Shown one piece after another: positions 17,086-27,021 of a stretch of DNA of 64,000 nt. The position numbers were made by a program, and so were the translations under genes. The notes beneath the pieces were generated by a model, which did not search any database, had not been told where the DNA came from, and was given only the letters and a program-made list of their open reading frames with translations. The DNA lies in assembly GCF_005503555.1 (NCBI RefSeq), contig NZ_SCNG01000003.1:558001-622000 (forward strand). Direction: 5' to 3'. The stretch's first letter is position 1; every line of letters begins with the position of its first letter. This stretch comes from Rudaea sp. 3F27F6 (lineage in GTDB: Bacteria > Pseudomonadota > Gammaproteobacteria > Xanthomonadales > Rhodanobacteraceae).

Positions 17086-20000
17086 ATGAATTTTCACTGC
17101 ATTCTTTCGCGGGCACGTCGTGTCTCTTTTGTCTCCGTGCTACTCGGTGCACTGGCGCTGTGCACATCCGCGCATGACGCCGGCGCGGCCACGAGCATGC
17201 CGGTCTGGCAGAACGTCACACCGGTGTCGCCGCCCGCGTACACGGCCGAATCGTCGATGGCGTTCGACAGCGCGCGCAATCGTGCCGTGCTGTTCGATGC
17301 CGGCAGCGGCAACGTGCGCGCCTGGGACGGCGGCGCGTGGACTACGTATCCATTGAGCAACGTCGGCGCGCGCATTGCCCCGATTACCTACGACGCGCAC
17401 AGCGGCCGCATCGTATTGTTCGGCGGCAGCGCCGGCGGCGCTTCGCGCAAGAACGATACGTGGGAGTGGAGCGGCAGCGGCGACTGGACCGGCGTCAACC
17501 CGGCGTCGTCGCCGATGTTCCGCAACGGCCATGCGATGGCCTACGACGCCACACGCGAACAGAGCGTGATGACCGGCGGCTTGTACTGCTCTTTCTCGCC
17601 CGCGACCGAGTGCGCAGACACTTGGGTCTACGCCGGCGGCGTCTGGACGCAGACCGCGACCACGGCAGGCACCGGCTACGCGCCGGGACGCTGGCGCGCG
17701 GCGATGGCCTACGATGCGGCCCGCCATGTCGTCGTCATGTTCGGCGGCGCTTCCGCCAACTATGCGTCGGTGTACAACGACACTTGGGAGTACGACGGCG
17801 CGGCGTGGACGAAGAAGGTTTCCGTCAACGGTCTCGCGCCTGCGCCGCGCTACGATCACGCGCTCGCTTACGACGCCCAGCGTCAGAAGATCGTCCTCTA
17901 CGGCGGCTCCGGCATCGGCCCCGGCGAATTGCATTGGGAGTGGGACGGCACCAACTGGACCCGCGTGAGCGCGGCCGCGCCGGACCCCGGTGCACGCCAG
18001 CAGCATGCAATGACCTACGACAGCGCGCGCAATCGTCTCGTGCTCACCGGCAACTTCGGCAACCAGGGCGGCAACGAGGTTTGGGAGTTGCATTACAGCG
18101 CGGCCTACGATGTCGGCTTCAGCGTCGGCAGCGGTAGCGGCACGATCGGCGTTGCCGCCGATACAAGCGTGACGAGTCCGACGACCGTTGTTGCCGGCGC
18201 CAGCGTCACTTTCACTTTGACGCCGGACGCAGGGGTACCGAACAACGCCATCCTCAGCGTCGGTGGCACCTGCGGTGGCACTCTCGTCGGATCGACCTAT
18301 GTAACGAACGCCGTCAATGCGGACTGCACGGTCGTCGCAAACTTCGGCGTTCCGCCGAGCTACACAGTGACGCCGAGCGCCGGCGCGAACGGCACGATCT
18401 CGCCCGCCACGCAGCAGACGGTATTCCGCAGCGCGGCGCCGATCTTTACGGTGACCGCGAATCCGGGTTACTCCGCAACGGTGGGCGGAACTTGCGGCGG
18501 CACCCTGATCGGCACGCAGTACACGACGCATCCGATCGTCGCCGACTGCACCGTCGCGGCGAGCTTCGATCAGAATCCGCCGGCCCAGCTCACCGTCACG
18601 GCGGGCGACGCGCAGCAGACCGTCGTCGGCACCGCGTTCGTGAATCCGCTCGAAGTGCGCGTCGTCGACGCGGGCGGCGCGCCGCTTGCCGGCATTCCGG
18701 TGATCTTCAGCGTGCCGGCCACGGGAGCGTCGGCTTCGTTGTCGGCTACGACCGTTCTCACCGACGCGGACGGCCGCGCAGCGGTGACTGCGCTCGCCAA
18801 CGGCATCGTCGGCAGCTACACGGTCGATGCGCTCGTGACGAGGCTCGAAATCCCGCGCCAGATCGGCCTGACCAACCTGCCCGTGCCGACCGCGACGGTC
18901 ACGCCGAGCGCCGGTGCCCACGGCACGATTTCACTGAATGTCGCGCAGACCATCGTCGTCGGCCAGACGGCGACGTTCGCGGTGACCGCGGAGGCCGGTT
19001 ATACGGCCTCGGTCGGCGGCACCTGTGGCGGGACTTTGAACGGAACGCAGTACACGACGAACAAGATCGTCGCCGACTGCACCGTCGTCGCGAGCTTCAC
19101 GCTGCAGACGTTCGCGGTAACGCCGAGCGCCGGCGGGAACGGGTCGCAGGCGCGGGCCAGCAGACCGTTGTCAGCACGGCCTTCGCGCGGCCGATTCAGG
19201 TCCGTGTCGTCGATCGCCAGCAACTGCCGCTCGCTGGTGTCGAGGTGCGATTCACGGCGCCGACGCAAGGCGCATCGGCGTCGTTGTCGGCCGCGACAGT
19301 CGTCACCGATAAGGACGGACTCGCTTCGGTCACGGCGATCGCGAACACCATCGCCGGTGACTATCAGATCGAAGCGCTGGTCACGAGCCTGGAGATTCCG
19401 CTGCCGATCAATATGACCAATTTGCCTGCGCCGACGGCGACCGTCACGCCGAGCGCGGGCGCGCACGGAGCGATTTCTCCAAGTGCCGTGCAGACGATCG
19501 CTATCGGTCAGACCGCGGCGTTCACGGTGACGTCCGATCCTGGCTACTCGGCCAGCGTCGGCGGCACCTGCGGCGGCACGCTGAGCGGAACGCAGTTCAC
19601 GACGAATCCGGTTGCGGCGAATTGCAGCGTGGTCGCCAGCTTCGCACAGAACGCACCGTCGCGCCTCGTTCTCTCCGGCGGCGACGCACAGCAGACCCTC
19701 GTGAGCACGGCGTTCGCGCAGCCACTGCGTGTGCGCGTGGTCGATCGGCTCGGCGCGCCATTGAGCGGTGTGCCGGTCGTCTTCGTATCGCCGGTGTCAG
19801 GCGCGGCGGCAATTCTGTCGAACGGCGTCGCGCCGGCCAGCGCGCGCGGATTCGTCGCGGCGGTTTCACTGGGTCCCAGTTCGTTGGTTTCGATCAGCGA
19901 CGCCGACGGGTTGGCGACGGTCACGGCCGTGGCGAATGCCAGCGCGGGAAGCTATGCGGTTGCGGCGAGCGTGGATGGCATTGCGCCGCAGGTCTTCAAT

Positions 20001-20126
20001 TTGACGAATCTGCCGGCGGCGGTGGCAACTCCGCCTGTACCGGCACCCGCATTGGCCGATGCCGCACTCGCGCTGCTGGCGCTGACGCTGGCGGCCAGCG
20101 CTTTTTGGGGGCTGTCGCGCCGCTGA
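17086..20126 (+). pseudogene. Kelch/Ig-like secreted surface protein, interrupted by a frameshift
   Basis: The gene starts at the ATG at 17086 (MNFHCILSRARRV, signal peptide, AGGGGA upstream) and is one reading unit to about 19140. There the coding frame changes, and the matching C-terminal half continues in another frame to 20126. Its domains are in order: a Kelch-like propeller of about 330 residues with repeated VLFGG and NDTWEW strings; VTPSAGANGTISP / GTCGGTL / ADCTV repeats; bacterial Ig-like Big_1-type domains starting QQTVVGTAF; and a C-terminal hydrophobic segment ending GLSRR that resembles a sorting tail. In the original frame translation ends at 19416 after about 90 unrelated residues. 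It may be a real mutation, a slippage-prone switch or an assembly collapse in repeats. Confidence 0.75.
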
Positions 20127-20140
20127 GCGGTGCGGCAGGC

Positions 20141-20176
20141 GGCGAAGGCGGCGGCAGTTAGGCCGCCGCCTTCGCT
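20141..20176. terminator. Strong hairpin between convergent genes
   Basis: GGCGAAGGCGGCGGC at 20141-20155 pairs over 14 bases with GCCGCCGCCTTCGC at 20162-20175, leaving a six-base loop. It covers the stop of miaB, which reads leftwards, and follows the stop of the surface-protein gene. There is no U-run, so it may stabilise 3' ends rather than be a classical terminator. Confidence 0.4.
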
Positions 20177-21495
20177 GCAATCCTGCCTCGCAGCGAGTTG
20201 CTCATCGCCTCGGTGATCTGCACGTCGATGAACTGACCGACGAGATTCGACGGTGCGGGGAAATTCACGTAGCGCATGTTCTCCGTACGGCCGGTCATTT
20301 CCTTCGGGTTCTTCCTGCTCGGTCCCTCGACGAGCACGTTCTGCACGCTGCCGACCATCGCCAGCGAAATCGCCTTGGCGTTCGCATTGATCGTGGCCTG
20401 CAGGCGCTCCAGGCGCGTGTGCTTGACCGCGTCGCCCGTGTCGTCGGCGAGGTTCGCGGCCGGCGTGCCGGGGCGCTTGGAGAAGATGAAGGAGAAGCTC
20501 TGGTCGAAGCCGACGTCGTCGATCAGTTTCATCGTCTGCTCGAACTCCGCGTCGGTTTCGCCGGGGAAACCGACGATGAAGTCGCTCGACACGGAAATAT
20601 CCGGGCGCACTTTGCGCAGCTTGCGGATCTTCTGCTTGAACTCGATCGCGGTGTAGCCGCGCTTCATCGCGCCGAGTATGCGGTCCGAACCCGACTGCAC
20701 GGGCAGGTGCAGATAGTTCGCGAGCTTCGGCACGCTCGCATAGGCTTCGATCAGCGAGTCGGAAAATTCCAGCGGATGCGACGTGGTGAAGCGGATGCGG
20801 CCGATGCCGTCGAGCTCGGCGATCGCGTGAATCAGCAAAGCGAGGTCGGCCACGCCGCCGTCGTGCATTGCGCCGCGGTAGGCGTTGACGTTCTGGCCGA
20901 GCAGGTTGACTTCGCGCACACCCTGTTCGGCGAGCTGGGCGACTTCGGCGATGACATCGTCGAACGGTCGGCTGATTTCTTCGCCGCGCGTGTACGGCAC
21001 GACGCAGTAGGAACAATACTTCGAGCAACCTTCCATGATCGAGACAAAGGCGGTGACGCCCTCTTTGCGCGGCGCCGGCAGGTGGTCGAACTTCTCGATC
21101 TCGGGGAACGAAATGTCGACCTGGGCACGCCGCGTGCTCTTGCGCGCTTCGATCATCTGCGGCAGGCGGTGCAGGGTCTGCGGGCCGAAGACCAGATCGA
21201 CGAACGGCGCGCGTTTGACGATCGCTTCGCCTTCCTGGCTGGCGACGCAGCCGCCGACGCCGATGACAAGGTTCGGATTGGCGGCTTTGAGCTCGCGCCA
21301 ACGACCGAGTTGCGAAAACACCTTTTCCTGGGCCTTTTCGCGGATCGAGCAGGTGTTGACGAGGATGACGTCGGCCTCGGCCTCGTTCTGGGTCAATTCC
21401 AGCCCGTGCGAAGCCGCGAGTACGTCGACCATCTTGGCCGAGTCATACTCGTTCATCTGGCAGCCGTGGGTCTTGATGAAAAGTTTGCCGGACAT
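20158..21495 (-). CDS. miaB: tRNA-2-methylthio-N6-dimethylallyladenosine synthase
   Basis: The 445-residue radical-SAM methylthiotransferase adds the 2-methylthio group to i6A37 of tRNAs. The UPF0004 domain starts at once ([15 protein letters not shown], with further cysteines in NTCSIREK and GVGGCVA). The radical-SAM cluster motif is CSKYCSYC (Cys157, Cys161, Cys164). A TRAM domain ends the protein. Length and cysteine positions match E. coli MiaB. The start is the ATG at 21495; the much longer open frame upstream is a shadow of the divergent transglycosylase gene. Confidence 0.97.
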   Translation of the reverse strand: MSGKLFIKTHGCQMNEYDSAKMVDVLAASHGLELTQNEAEADVILVNTCSIREKAQEKVFSQLGRWRELKAANPNLVIGVGGCVASQEGEAIVKRAPFVDLVFGPQTLHRLPQMIEARKSTRRAQVDISFPEIEKFDHLPAPRKEGVTAFVSIMEGCSKYCSYCVVPYTRGEEISRPFDDVIAEVAQLAEQGVREVNLLGQNVNAYRGAMHDGGVADLALLIHAIAELDGIGRIRFTTSHPLEFSDSLIEAYASVPKLANYLHLPVQSGSDRILGAMKRGYTAIEFKQKIRKLRKVRPDISVSSDFIVGFPGETDAEFEQTMKLIDDVGFDQSFSFIFSKRPGTPAANLADDTGDAVKHTRLERLQATINANAKAISLAMVGSVQNVLVEGPSRKNPKEMTGRTENMRYVNFPAPSNLVGQFIDVQITEAMSNSLRGRIAAKAAA

Positions 21496-21666
21496 GGTTT
21501 TGTGCGAAAGCGACGGGGCGGGGAATTTTTTGCGAACTGCGTATTCTAAGGCTGGATCGCGCAGTCCGCCATGTGCGCGGGCACGCCGGTGGTTCGATCC
21601 GTGCGCTGATTCGCTTGGCAAAACCCCAATACTGTCAGAAACTTGGCGAGCTAAAGTCGCTGATCC

Positions 21667-22704
21667 ATGAAACCAACGCTGCGCCAATCGATTTGCCTGA
21701 TCTGTATCGCGCTGGCCTTGGCCGGGTTGGCGCGGCCGGCGCGTGCGGGCGCGATGTACCGCTGCAAGGGGCCGAACGGCGAGCTTGCGATAACGAACAA
21801 GCCGTCCGACTACGCCGCTTGCACGAAGTTGCCGAACAGCGATTACGCGGAGCCGGCACCGGCGAAACCGCACAAGGCGGTGGCGAAAATCGAGCCGCCC
21901 GCTGCCGCCGCGGCAAAGCCCGGCGATGCGGCGAAGCCGGTTGCGTCGATCGCCGAAGCGGCGAAACCCGGTGTGCCGCCGGCCGAACCGACAGCGCCTG
22001 CCGTCGCGGTCAAAAGCACGCGCATCGAATACAAATCTGCGCCTGCGTCGCAGTTCGCCGACGTCGTCAGCGAGCTGCGGCTCAATGGCGAGGCGCCCGT
22101 TAAAACCATGCCGAATGCGACGGAAAAGCCCGACAAGGCGACCGAGATTCGCCGCGGCGCGGTCTACAAAATCGCGCGTGCGAACGGTCTCGTCGAATAC
22201 ACCAATGTCAGGCCGAGCGGCGGTGCGTACCAGACGCTGTTCACCTACATCGCGACTTGCTATGCCTGTGATGTGAAATCGGCGGTCAACTTCGCGACGC
22301 TTGCGCTCAATCTTGTTGCGTATCGCGATGAGGTGACCGCGGCGGCGACGGAATTCGGTCTCGACCAAGCCTTGCTGCGCGCAGTGATCCATGCCGAGTC
22401 CGCATTCAATCCGAACGCGATGTCGGTCAAGGGCGCGCAAGGACTCATGCAATTGATGCCGGCGACGGCGAACGACATGGGCGTGGCGAGTCCGTTCGAC
22501 CCGGCGCAAAACATCCGCGGCGGCGCGCGCTATCTGGCGATGCTGCTGAGGATGTTCAACGGCGACGAACGCCTCGCCGCGGCGGCCTACAATTCGGGTC
22601 CGCAGAACGTGCAGAAGTACAGCGGCGTGCCGCCGTTCGACGAAACTCGGGTCTATGTGGAGCGCGTCGCGACGCTGCGCAAGCGTTACGGTGAGGCGCG
22701 CTGA
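21667..22704 (+). CDS. Secreted lytic transglycosylase with DUF4124-like N-terminus
   Basis: The 345-residue product has a signal peptide ([20 protein letters not shown]) and then a short DUF4124-like unit ([17 protein letters not shown]). An Ala/Pro/Lys-rich linker of about 90 residues follows, and then an SLT domain. The catalytic Glu244 lies in [12 protein letters not shown], followed by [13 protein letters not shown] and [11 protein letters not shown]. It cleaves peptidoglycan between MurNAc and GlcNAc in the periplasm. It is divergent from miaB and nearly touches the convergent protease gene (stops 6 bases apart). Confidence 0.92.
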   Translation: MKPTLRQSICLICIALALAGLARPARAGAMYRCKGPNGELAITNKPSDYAACTKLPNSDYAEPAPAKPHKAVAKIEPPAAAAAKPGDAAKPVASIAEAAKPGVPPAEPTAPAVAVKSTRIEYKSAPASQFADVVSELRLNGEAPVKTMPNATEKPDKATEIRRGAVYKIARANGLVEYTNVRPSGGAYQTLFTYIATCYACDVKSAVNFATLALNLVAYRDEVTAAATEFGLDQALLRAVIHAESAFNPNAMSVKGAQGLMQLMPATANDMGVASPFDPAQNIRGGARYLAMLLRMFNGDERLAAAAYNSGPQNVQKYSGVPPFDETRVYVERVATLRKRYGEAR

Positions 22705-22710
22705 GCGTCT

Positions 22711-23988
22711 CTATTTCGACTCTGGTGCCGGGCCTTGCGCTCCCTGCTGTGCGACGGAGCTGGGGCGTTCCGCCATGTCCAGGTCGAACTGCAGCAGATC
22801 GTTGTTGCGCATGGCGGCTACATTGATCTTGGTGCCCGGTGTCAAATGGGACTCGCGATTGCGCAATGCGGTCGCATTCGGCATCCATTTGCCGTCGATG
22901 CGGACGATGACGTCGCCGACCTTCAACCCAGCCTTTGCAGCAGGGCTGTCGGGTTCGATCGCGGTGATCAAGGACCCCCGAGTCACGACGGGCATCGGAT
23001 CATTGGGTTGCTGCGGCGCATCGCGATAAGTAACCCCCATCCAAGCGCGGATTACGCGGCCGTTGCGGATGATCTGATCCAGCACTTTCATCGCCGAAGC
23101 GACAGGGATGGCGAAGCCGATGCCGATATTGCCCGACGGAGAGTATGTTCCCGAATTGATCCCGACCAGTTCGCCATGCGCGTTGACCAGAGCGCCTCCG
23201 GAATTGCCTGAGTTGATGGCTGCATCGGTCTGGATGAAGTCTTCGCCTGTTGCCGGATTTACACGACCCACTGCACTGACGATACCCATGGTGACTGTCT
23301 TGTCGAGTCCGAACGGATTGCCGATGGCGAGGACGACATCGCCGACGGCGGCTGCGCGCTCGGCTATCGGAATCGTCGGCACGAAGGCCAGTTGTTGAAG
23401 TTGAAGCACGGCCAGATCGGTTTCTTCGTCGCTGCCGACGATCTTGGCCGCCGCGGTACGGCCGTCGGGCATGATCACGCTGATGTTGGTCGCGCTCTTG
23501 ATCACATGATAGTTGGTGAGCACATAGCCGTCGGCATTCACGATCACGCCCGAGCCGAGGTTCTGGGTCGGTACATTGGTAATGACTTGGGCCGGAAGCA
23601 GCGGCAGGGAGGGGTCGCTCTGCCTGATCAGGACGGGCCTTCTTTGTTCCTCGATCTTGTTAACGAAAATGCTCACCACCGCGGGAGCCGCCGCTTCCAC
23701 CGCAGGCGCATACGAAGTCGTGACTGATCCAGGCGCATCCTGCACGGCCGGCTTCTGCACAGATCCTTCCGGACCGAAACCTACGGTCGGTTCCGGTGCG
23801 CGTGTAGCCGGCTTCGTTGCCGGCGGCTTCGAATCTGCGGTCTGGGATGAAGAAGCCGGTTGCATCTCGGACTGCCCGCGCAGTCGCGCCGTCCACTGCG
23901 GAGCGAACAGGGAAATCACGAATGCGAGGGCCAGGCCCAGAGTGATGAATTGCGCGATGAACTGGATCAGTCGGGCGACGTTTTTCAT
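22711..23988 (-). CDS. DegS/DegQ-like periplasmic serine protease, membrane-anchored
   Basis: The 425-residue protein has an N-terminal hydrophobic helix (residues 8-28) without an evident cleavage site, and a Pro/Ala/Thr-rich linker. The trypsin-like HtrA domain has the triad His161 (TNYHVI), Asp191 (TDLAVL) and Ser263 (GNSGGAL). A single PDZ domain and a Gln/Pro-rich tail follow. One PDZ plus an anchor points to DegS/AlgW, the stress proteases that start sigma-E release, rather than to soluble DegP with two PDZ domains. It is divergent from petA across 134 bases. Confidence 0.9.
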   Translation of the reverse strand: MKNVARLIQFIAQFITLGLALAFVISLFAPQWTARLRGQSEMQPASSSQTADSKPPATKPATRAPEPTVGFGPEGSVQKPAVQDAPGSVTTSYAPAVEAAAPAVVSIFVNKIEEQRRPVLIRQSDPSLPLLPAQVITNVPTQNLGSGVIVNADGYVLTNYHVIKSATNISVIMPDGRTAAAKIVGSDEETDLAVLQLQQLAFVPTIPIAERAAAVGDVVLAIGNPFGLDKTVTMGIVSAVGRVNPATGEDFIQTDAAINSGNSGGALVNAHGELVGINSGTYSPSGNIGIGFAIPVASAMKVLDQIIRNGRVIRAWMGVTYRDAPQQPNDPMPVVTRGSLITAIEPDSPAAKAGLKVGDVIVRIDGKWMPNATALRNRESHLTPGTKINVAAMRNNDLLQFDLDMAERPSSVAQQGAQGPAPESK

Positions 23989-24027
23989 TGATGTACGAGG
24001 ATGACGCGGCAGACGCTTTAGTTTTCG

Positions 24028-24057
24028 TTGTCTGCGGCAGGGGGCTTTGGGTAAACT
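24028..24057 (+). promoter_or_regulatory. Probable sigma-70 promoter of the petABC operon
   Basis: A -35-like TTGTCT at 24028-24033 and a -10-like TAAACT at 24052-24057 are separated by 18 bases. They sit 66 bases upstream of petA in the gap shared with the divergent DegS-like gene. The spacing and match are good but not perfect. Confidence 0.4.
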
Positions 24058-24122
24058 AGCACGATTTTTGGGGGAGCTCGTACGGGCTGCTCAGCGGATT
24101 TTCAGCATTTTCGGAGTGCCGG

Positions 24123-24719
24123 ATGGCAAATGAGGGTGTGAATCAGGGACGCCGCAGGTTCCTTACCGGGACGACCGCGGTCGTCGGCGGTATCGGGGTC
24201 GCGTTTGCGGCAACTCCCTTCATCAAGTCGTGGGAGCCCAGCGAGCGCGCGAAGAACGCGGGCGCGCCGGTCCTGCAGGACATCAGCAAGATCGAGCCGG
24301 GGCAGAAGGTTTCCGTGCTCTGGCGCGGCTCTCCGGTGTGGATCGTCAATCGCACCAAGGCGATGCTCGACACCCTGCCGGGCCTCAAGGATCGCCTGCG
24401 CGATCCCGACTCGGTCGCCAGCGATCAGCCGAAGTACGCGCAGAACATCGATCGCTCGATCAAGCCCGAATGGCTGGTCATGATCGGCATCTGCACCCAC
24501 CTGGGCTGTTCGCCCGAGTACGTGCCCGAGATCAAGCCCGAACCGTTCGATCCGGAGTGGAAGGGCGGCTTCTTCTGCCCGTGCCACAAGTCGCGCTACG
24601 ACATCTCCGGCCGTGTGTTCCAGGGCGTGCCTGCGCCGCTGAACATGGTCGTGCCGCCGTACAAGTTCGTCGACGACACCCATATTTTGATCGGCGTGAA
24701 TCCGGAGGACAAAGCCTGA
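24123..24719 (+). CDS. petA: Ubiquinol-cytochrome c reductase, Rieske iron-sulfur subunit
   Basis: The 198-residue Rieske protein of the bc1 complex accepts an electron from ubiquinol at the outer face of the inner membrane. It has a Tat-like N-terminus (GRRRFLTGTTAVVGG) that serves as the membrane anchor. The 2Fe-2S ligands lie in CTHLGC (Cys124, His126, with Cys129) and CPCH (Cys152, Cys154, His155). It is the first gene of petABC, and its stop overlaps the start of petB by one base (TGATG). Confidence 0.97.
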   Translation: MANEGVNQGRRRFLTGTTAVVGGIGVAFAATPFIKSWEPSERAKNAGAPVLQDISKIEPGQKVSVLWRGSPVWIVNRTKAMLDTLPGLKDRLRDPDSVASDQPKYAQNIDRSIKPEWLVMIGICTHLGCSPEYVPEIKPEPFDPEWKGGFFCPCHKSRYDISGRVFQGVPAPLNMVVPPYKFVDDTHILIGVNPEDKA

Positions 24720-26002
24720 TGGCCAGCGTATTCACGAGCATCGGCAACTGGGTCAACGAGCGCGCACCGGGCTTGATGCCGGTGTACCGCAAGCACATGA
24801 CCGAGTATTACACGCCGAAGAACTTCAATTTCTGGTACTACTTCGGCGTGCTCGCCATCGTCGTGCTGGTCAACCAGATCCTGACCGGCATCTTCCTGAC
24901 GATGTTCTACAAGCCGGGTGCGGCGACCGCGTTCGACTCGGTCGAATACATCATGCGCGATGTCGACTGGGGCTGGCTGATCCGCTACATGCACTCGACC
25001 GGCGCGTCGATGTTCTTCATCGTCATCTACCTGCACATGTTCCGCGGCCTGATGTACGGCTCGTACAAAAAGCCGCGCGAATTGGTCTGGCTGCTCGGCA
25101 TGTTCATCTTCCTCGCGCTGATGGCCGAGGCGTTCATGGGCTACGTGCTGCCGTGGGGCAACATGTCGTTCTGGGGCGCGAAAGTGATCATCTCGCTGTT
25201 CGGCGCGGTGCCGGTTATCGGCGATGCGCTCGTGCAGTGGATCATGGGCGATTACAACCCGGCCGATGCGACGCTCAACCGTTTCTTCGCCTTGCACGTG
25301 ATCGCGCTGCCGCTCGTTCTGTTGCTGCTGGTCGTACTGCACATCTTCGCCCTGCACGAAGTCGGTTCGAACAACCCTGACGGCGTCGAGATCAAGAAGA
25401 AGAAGGACCCGGCCACGGGCAAGCCGCTCGACGGCATCCCGTTCCATCCGTACTACACGGTGCACGACATCGTCGGCGTCGGTTTCTTCCTGACGATCTG
25501 CGCGTTCATCATCTTCTATCAGCCCACCGTCGGCGGCTGGTTCCTCGAGCACGACAACTTCATCCCGGCCAACCCGCTCGTCACGCCGCCGGAGATCAAG
25601 CCGGTGTGGTACTTCACGCCGTTCTACGGAATCCTGCGCGTGATTCCGAACAAGCAGCTCGGCATCGTCGCGATGTTTGCTTCGATCGTGCTTCTGTTCC
25701 TGCTGCCGTGGGTCGATCGCGGCGCGGTCAAGTCGGTGCGCTATCGCGGACTCGGCTACAAGGTTGCGCTCGGCTTGTTCGCGGCGACGTTCCTGCTGCT
25801 CGGCTCGATCGGTGCCGGCCTCACTGCGGAATGGATTCCGAAGCTGTTCGGCGCGAAAGCCGACGTGACCAGCATCGAAATGCATTTCGGCTGGCTGCTC
25901 GTGGTGATGTATTTCTGCTACTTCATTTTCTTGTGGGTCTACACGGCCTTCGGCTTGGAAAAGACCAAGCCGGTTCCGGAGCGAGTGACCGCCCATGCCT
26001 AA
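24719..26002 (+). CDS. petB: Cytochrome b subunit of the bc1 complex
   Basis: The 427-residue polytopic protein has a full-length b-type core and C-terminal helices. It carries the quinol-site PEW-equivalent PEIKPVWYFTPFYGILR and haem-binding His residues in MHSTGASMFFIVIYLHMFRG and FALHVIALPL. The start ATG is set by the TGATG overlap with petA; the longer open frame from 24230 is a shadow of petA. The stop overlaps the petC start region by eight bases. Confidence 0.97.
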   Translation: MASVFTSIGNWVNERAPGLMPVYRKHMTEYYTPKNFNFWYYFGVLAIVVLVNQILTGIFLTMFYKPGAATAFDSVEYIMRDVDWGWLIRYMHSTGASMFFIVIYLHMFRGLMYGSYKKPRELVWLLGMFIFLALMAEAFMGYVLPWGNMSFWGAKVIISLFGAVPVIGDALVQWIMGDYNPADATLNRFFALHVIALPLVLLLLVVLHIFALHEVGSNNPDGVEIKKKKDPATGKPLDGIPFHPYYTVHDIVGVGFFLTICAFIIFYQPTVGGWFLEHDNFIPANPLVTPPEIKPVWYFTPFYGILRVIPNKQLGIVAMFASIVLLFLLPWVDRGAVKSVRYRGLGYKVALGLFAATFLLLGSIGAGLTAEWIPKLFGAKADVTSIEMHFGWLLVVMYFCYFIFLWVYTAFGLEKTKPVPERVTAHA

Positions 26003-26771
26003 GCTCAACATGCTCAACAAGATCCAGATGAAGAAACTGCGTTCGTTTGCCGTTGCCGCCCTCGTTGCCATCGCCGCGAGCGGTGCGGCCTACGCTTCCG
26101 AGGAAGGCGGCGGCTTGCTCTCGGCGAATACGAAGGTGAGCAACATTGCCTCGCTGCAGCGCGGCGCGCGGCTCTATTTCAACTACTGCGCGGGCTGCCA
26201 CTCGATCAAGTACCAGAGCTACTCGCGCCTGGCCACCGATCTCAAGCTGTCGCCCGATGAAGTACTGAGCAATTTCGCCTTCACCGGCGCGAAGATCGGC
26301 GACCAGATCGTCTCGAACATGCCGGCCGATCACGCCGGTGAATGGTTCGGCAAGGTGCCGCCCGATCTTTCGCTCGAAGCGCGCGCGAAGGGGCCGGACT
26401 GGATCTACACCTACCTGAAGTCGTTCTATCTCGATCCGTCGCGTCCGGTCGGTTGGAACAACACGGTATTCCCGGGCGCTTCGATGCCGAACGTGCTCTG
26501 GGAACTGCAGGGCACGCAGGTTGCGCACTACGCGCCGGCCAAGCCGGGCGAAGAGCCGGCCGTCGAGAAGCTGGAGCTTGCGAGCAAAGGCCGTCTGTCG
26601 GGCGAAGAGTTCGACGAAACGGCACGCGACATCACCACATTCCTGCAGTACGTCGGCGAGCCGGCGGCGCTGCAGCGTGAGGCGGTCGGCGTGTGGGTGA
26701 TCCTCTACCTCGCCTTCTTCACCTTCCTTGCGTGGCTGCTCAACAAGGAATACTGGAGAGACGTGCATTGA
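25995..26771 (+). CDS. petC: Cytochrome c1 subunit of the bc1 complex
   Basis: The 258-residue product has a signal peptide and the haem attachment motif CAGCH (Cys65, Cys68, His69, counted from the first ATG). An axial Met is probable in GASMPNVLWE, and a C-terminal anchor helix follows (WVILYLAFFTFLAWLL). The first ATG at 25995 overlaps petB; ATGs at 26010 and 26028 are alternatives that still keep the signal peptide. It passes electrons from the Rieske protein to soluble cytochrome c. Tandem hairpins follow the operon. Confidence 0.97.
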   Translation: MPKLNMLNKIQMKKLRSFAVAALVAIAASGAAYASEEGGGLLSANTKVSNIASLQRGARLYFNYCAGCHSIKYQSYSRLATDLKLSPDEVLSNFAFTGAKIGDQIVSNMPADHAGEWFGKVPPDLSLEARAKGPDWIYTYLKSFYLDPSRPVGWNNTVFPGASMPNVLWELQGTQVAHYAPAKPGEEPAVEKLELASKGRLSGEEFDETARDITTFLQYVGEPAALQREAVGVWVILYLAFFTFLAWLLNKEYWRDVH

Positions 26772-26838
26772 TCTTTGCGCTCGTCCACGAGCGCAGAGTC
26801 GAGTGGCGGCCTTCTCCGACCGCACTCTTCAGCAGAAA

Positions 26839-26898
26839 CGGCCGTTGTTGACGGCCGTCGATTCGATCAAAACCGGCGCCATGGCGCCGGTTTTCGTT
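26839..26898 (+). terminator. Tandem hairpins with T-run after petC
   Basis: ACGGCCGT-N5-ACGGCCGT around 26838-26858 is followed by the perfect 26-base palindrome AAAACCGGCGCC-AT-GGCGCCGGTTTT at 26869-26894 and then CGTTT. The second hairpin, with flanking A and T runs, is a good bidirectional rho-independent terminator. It separates petABC from sspAB. Confidence 0.75.
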
Positions 26899-27021
26899 TG
26901 CGGGCTAGGCGCCGCCGTCCCAGGGGTGTAAATTGTTGCAGCAGCATGGCGGCGGAGTTTTTTGCGGCCGGCGCGTTTCGATCCCACGGGGGGCGTTGGG
27001 AGACATAGGGAAATATACGGC

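Noticed and set aside
1488-20126. CRISPR array or DNA-level tandem repeats
   Set aside because: The repeats in these genes are protein modules of 55-130 residues with diverged DNA; no short identical repeats with uniform spacers were found anywhere in the window.
24596-26071. 491-codon minus-strand frame opposite petAB
   Set aside because: Same shadow effect; the translation is Arg/His/Glu-rich, and the plus strand encodes unmistakable Rieske and cytochrome b proteins.
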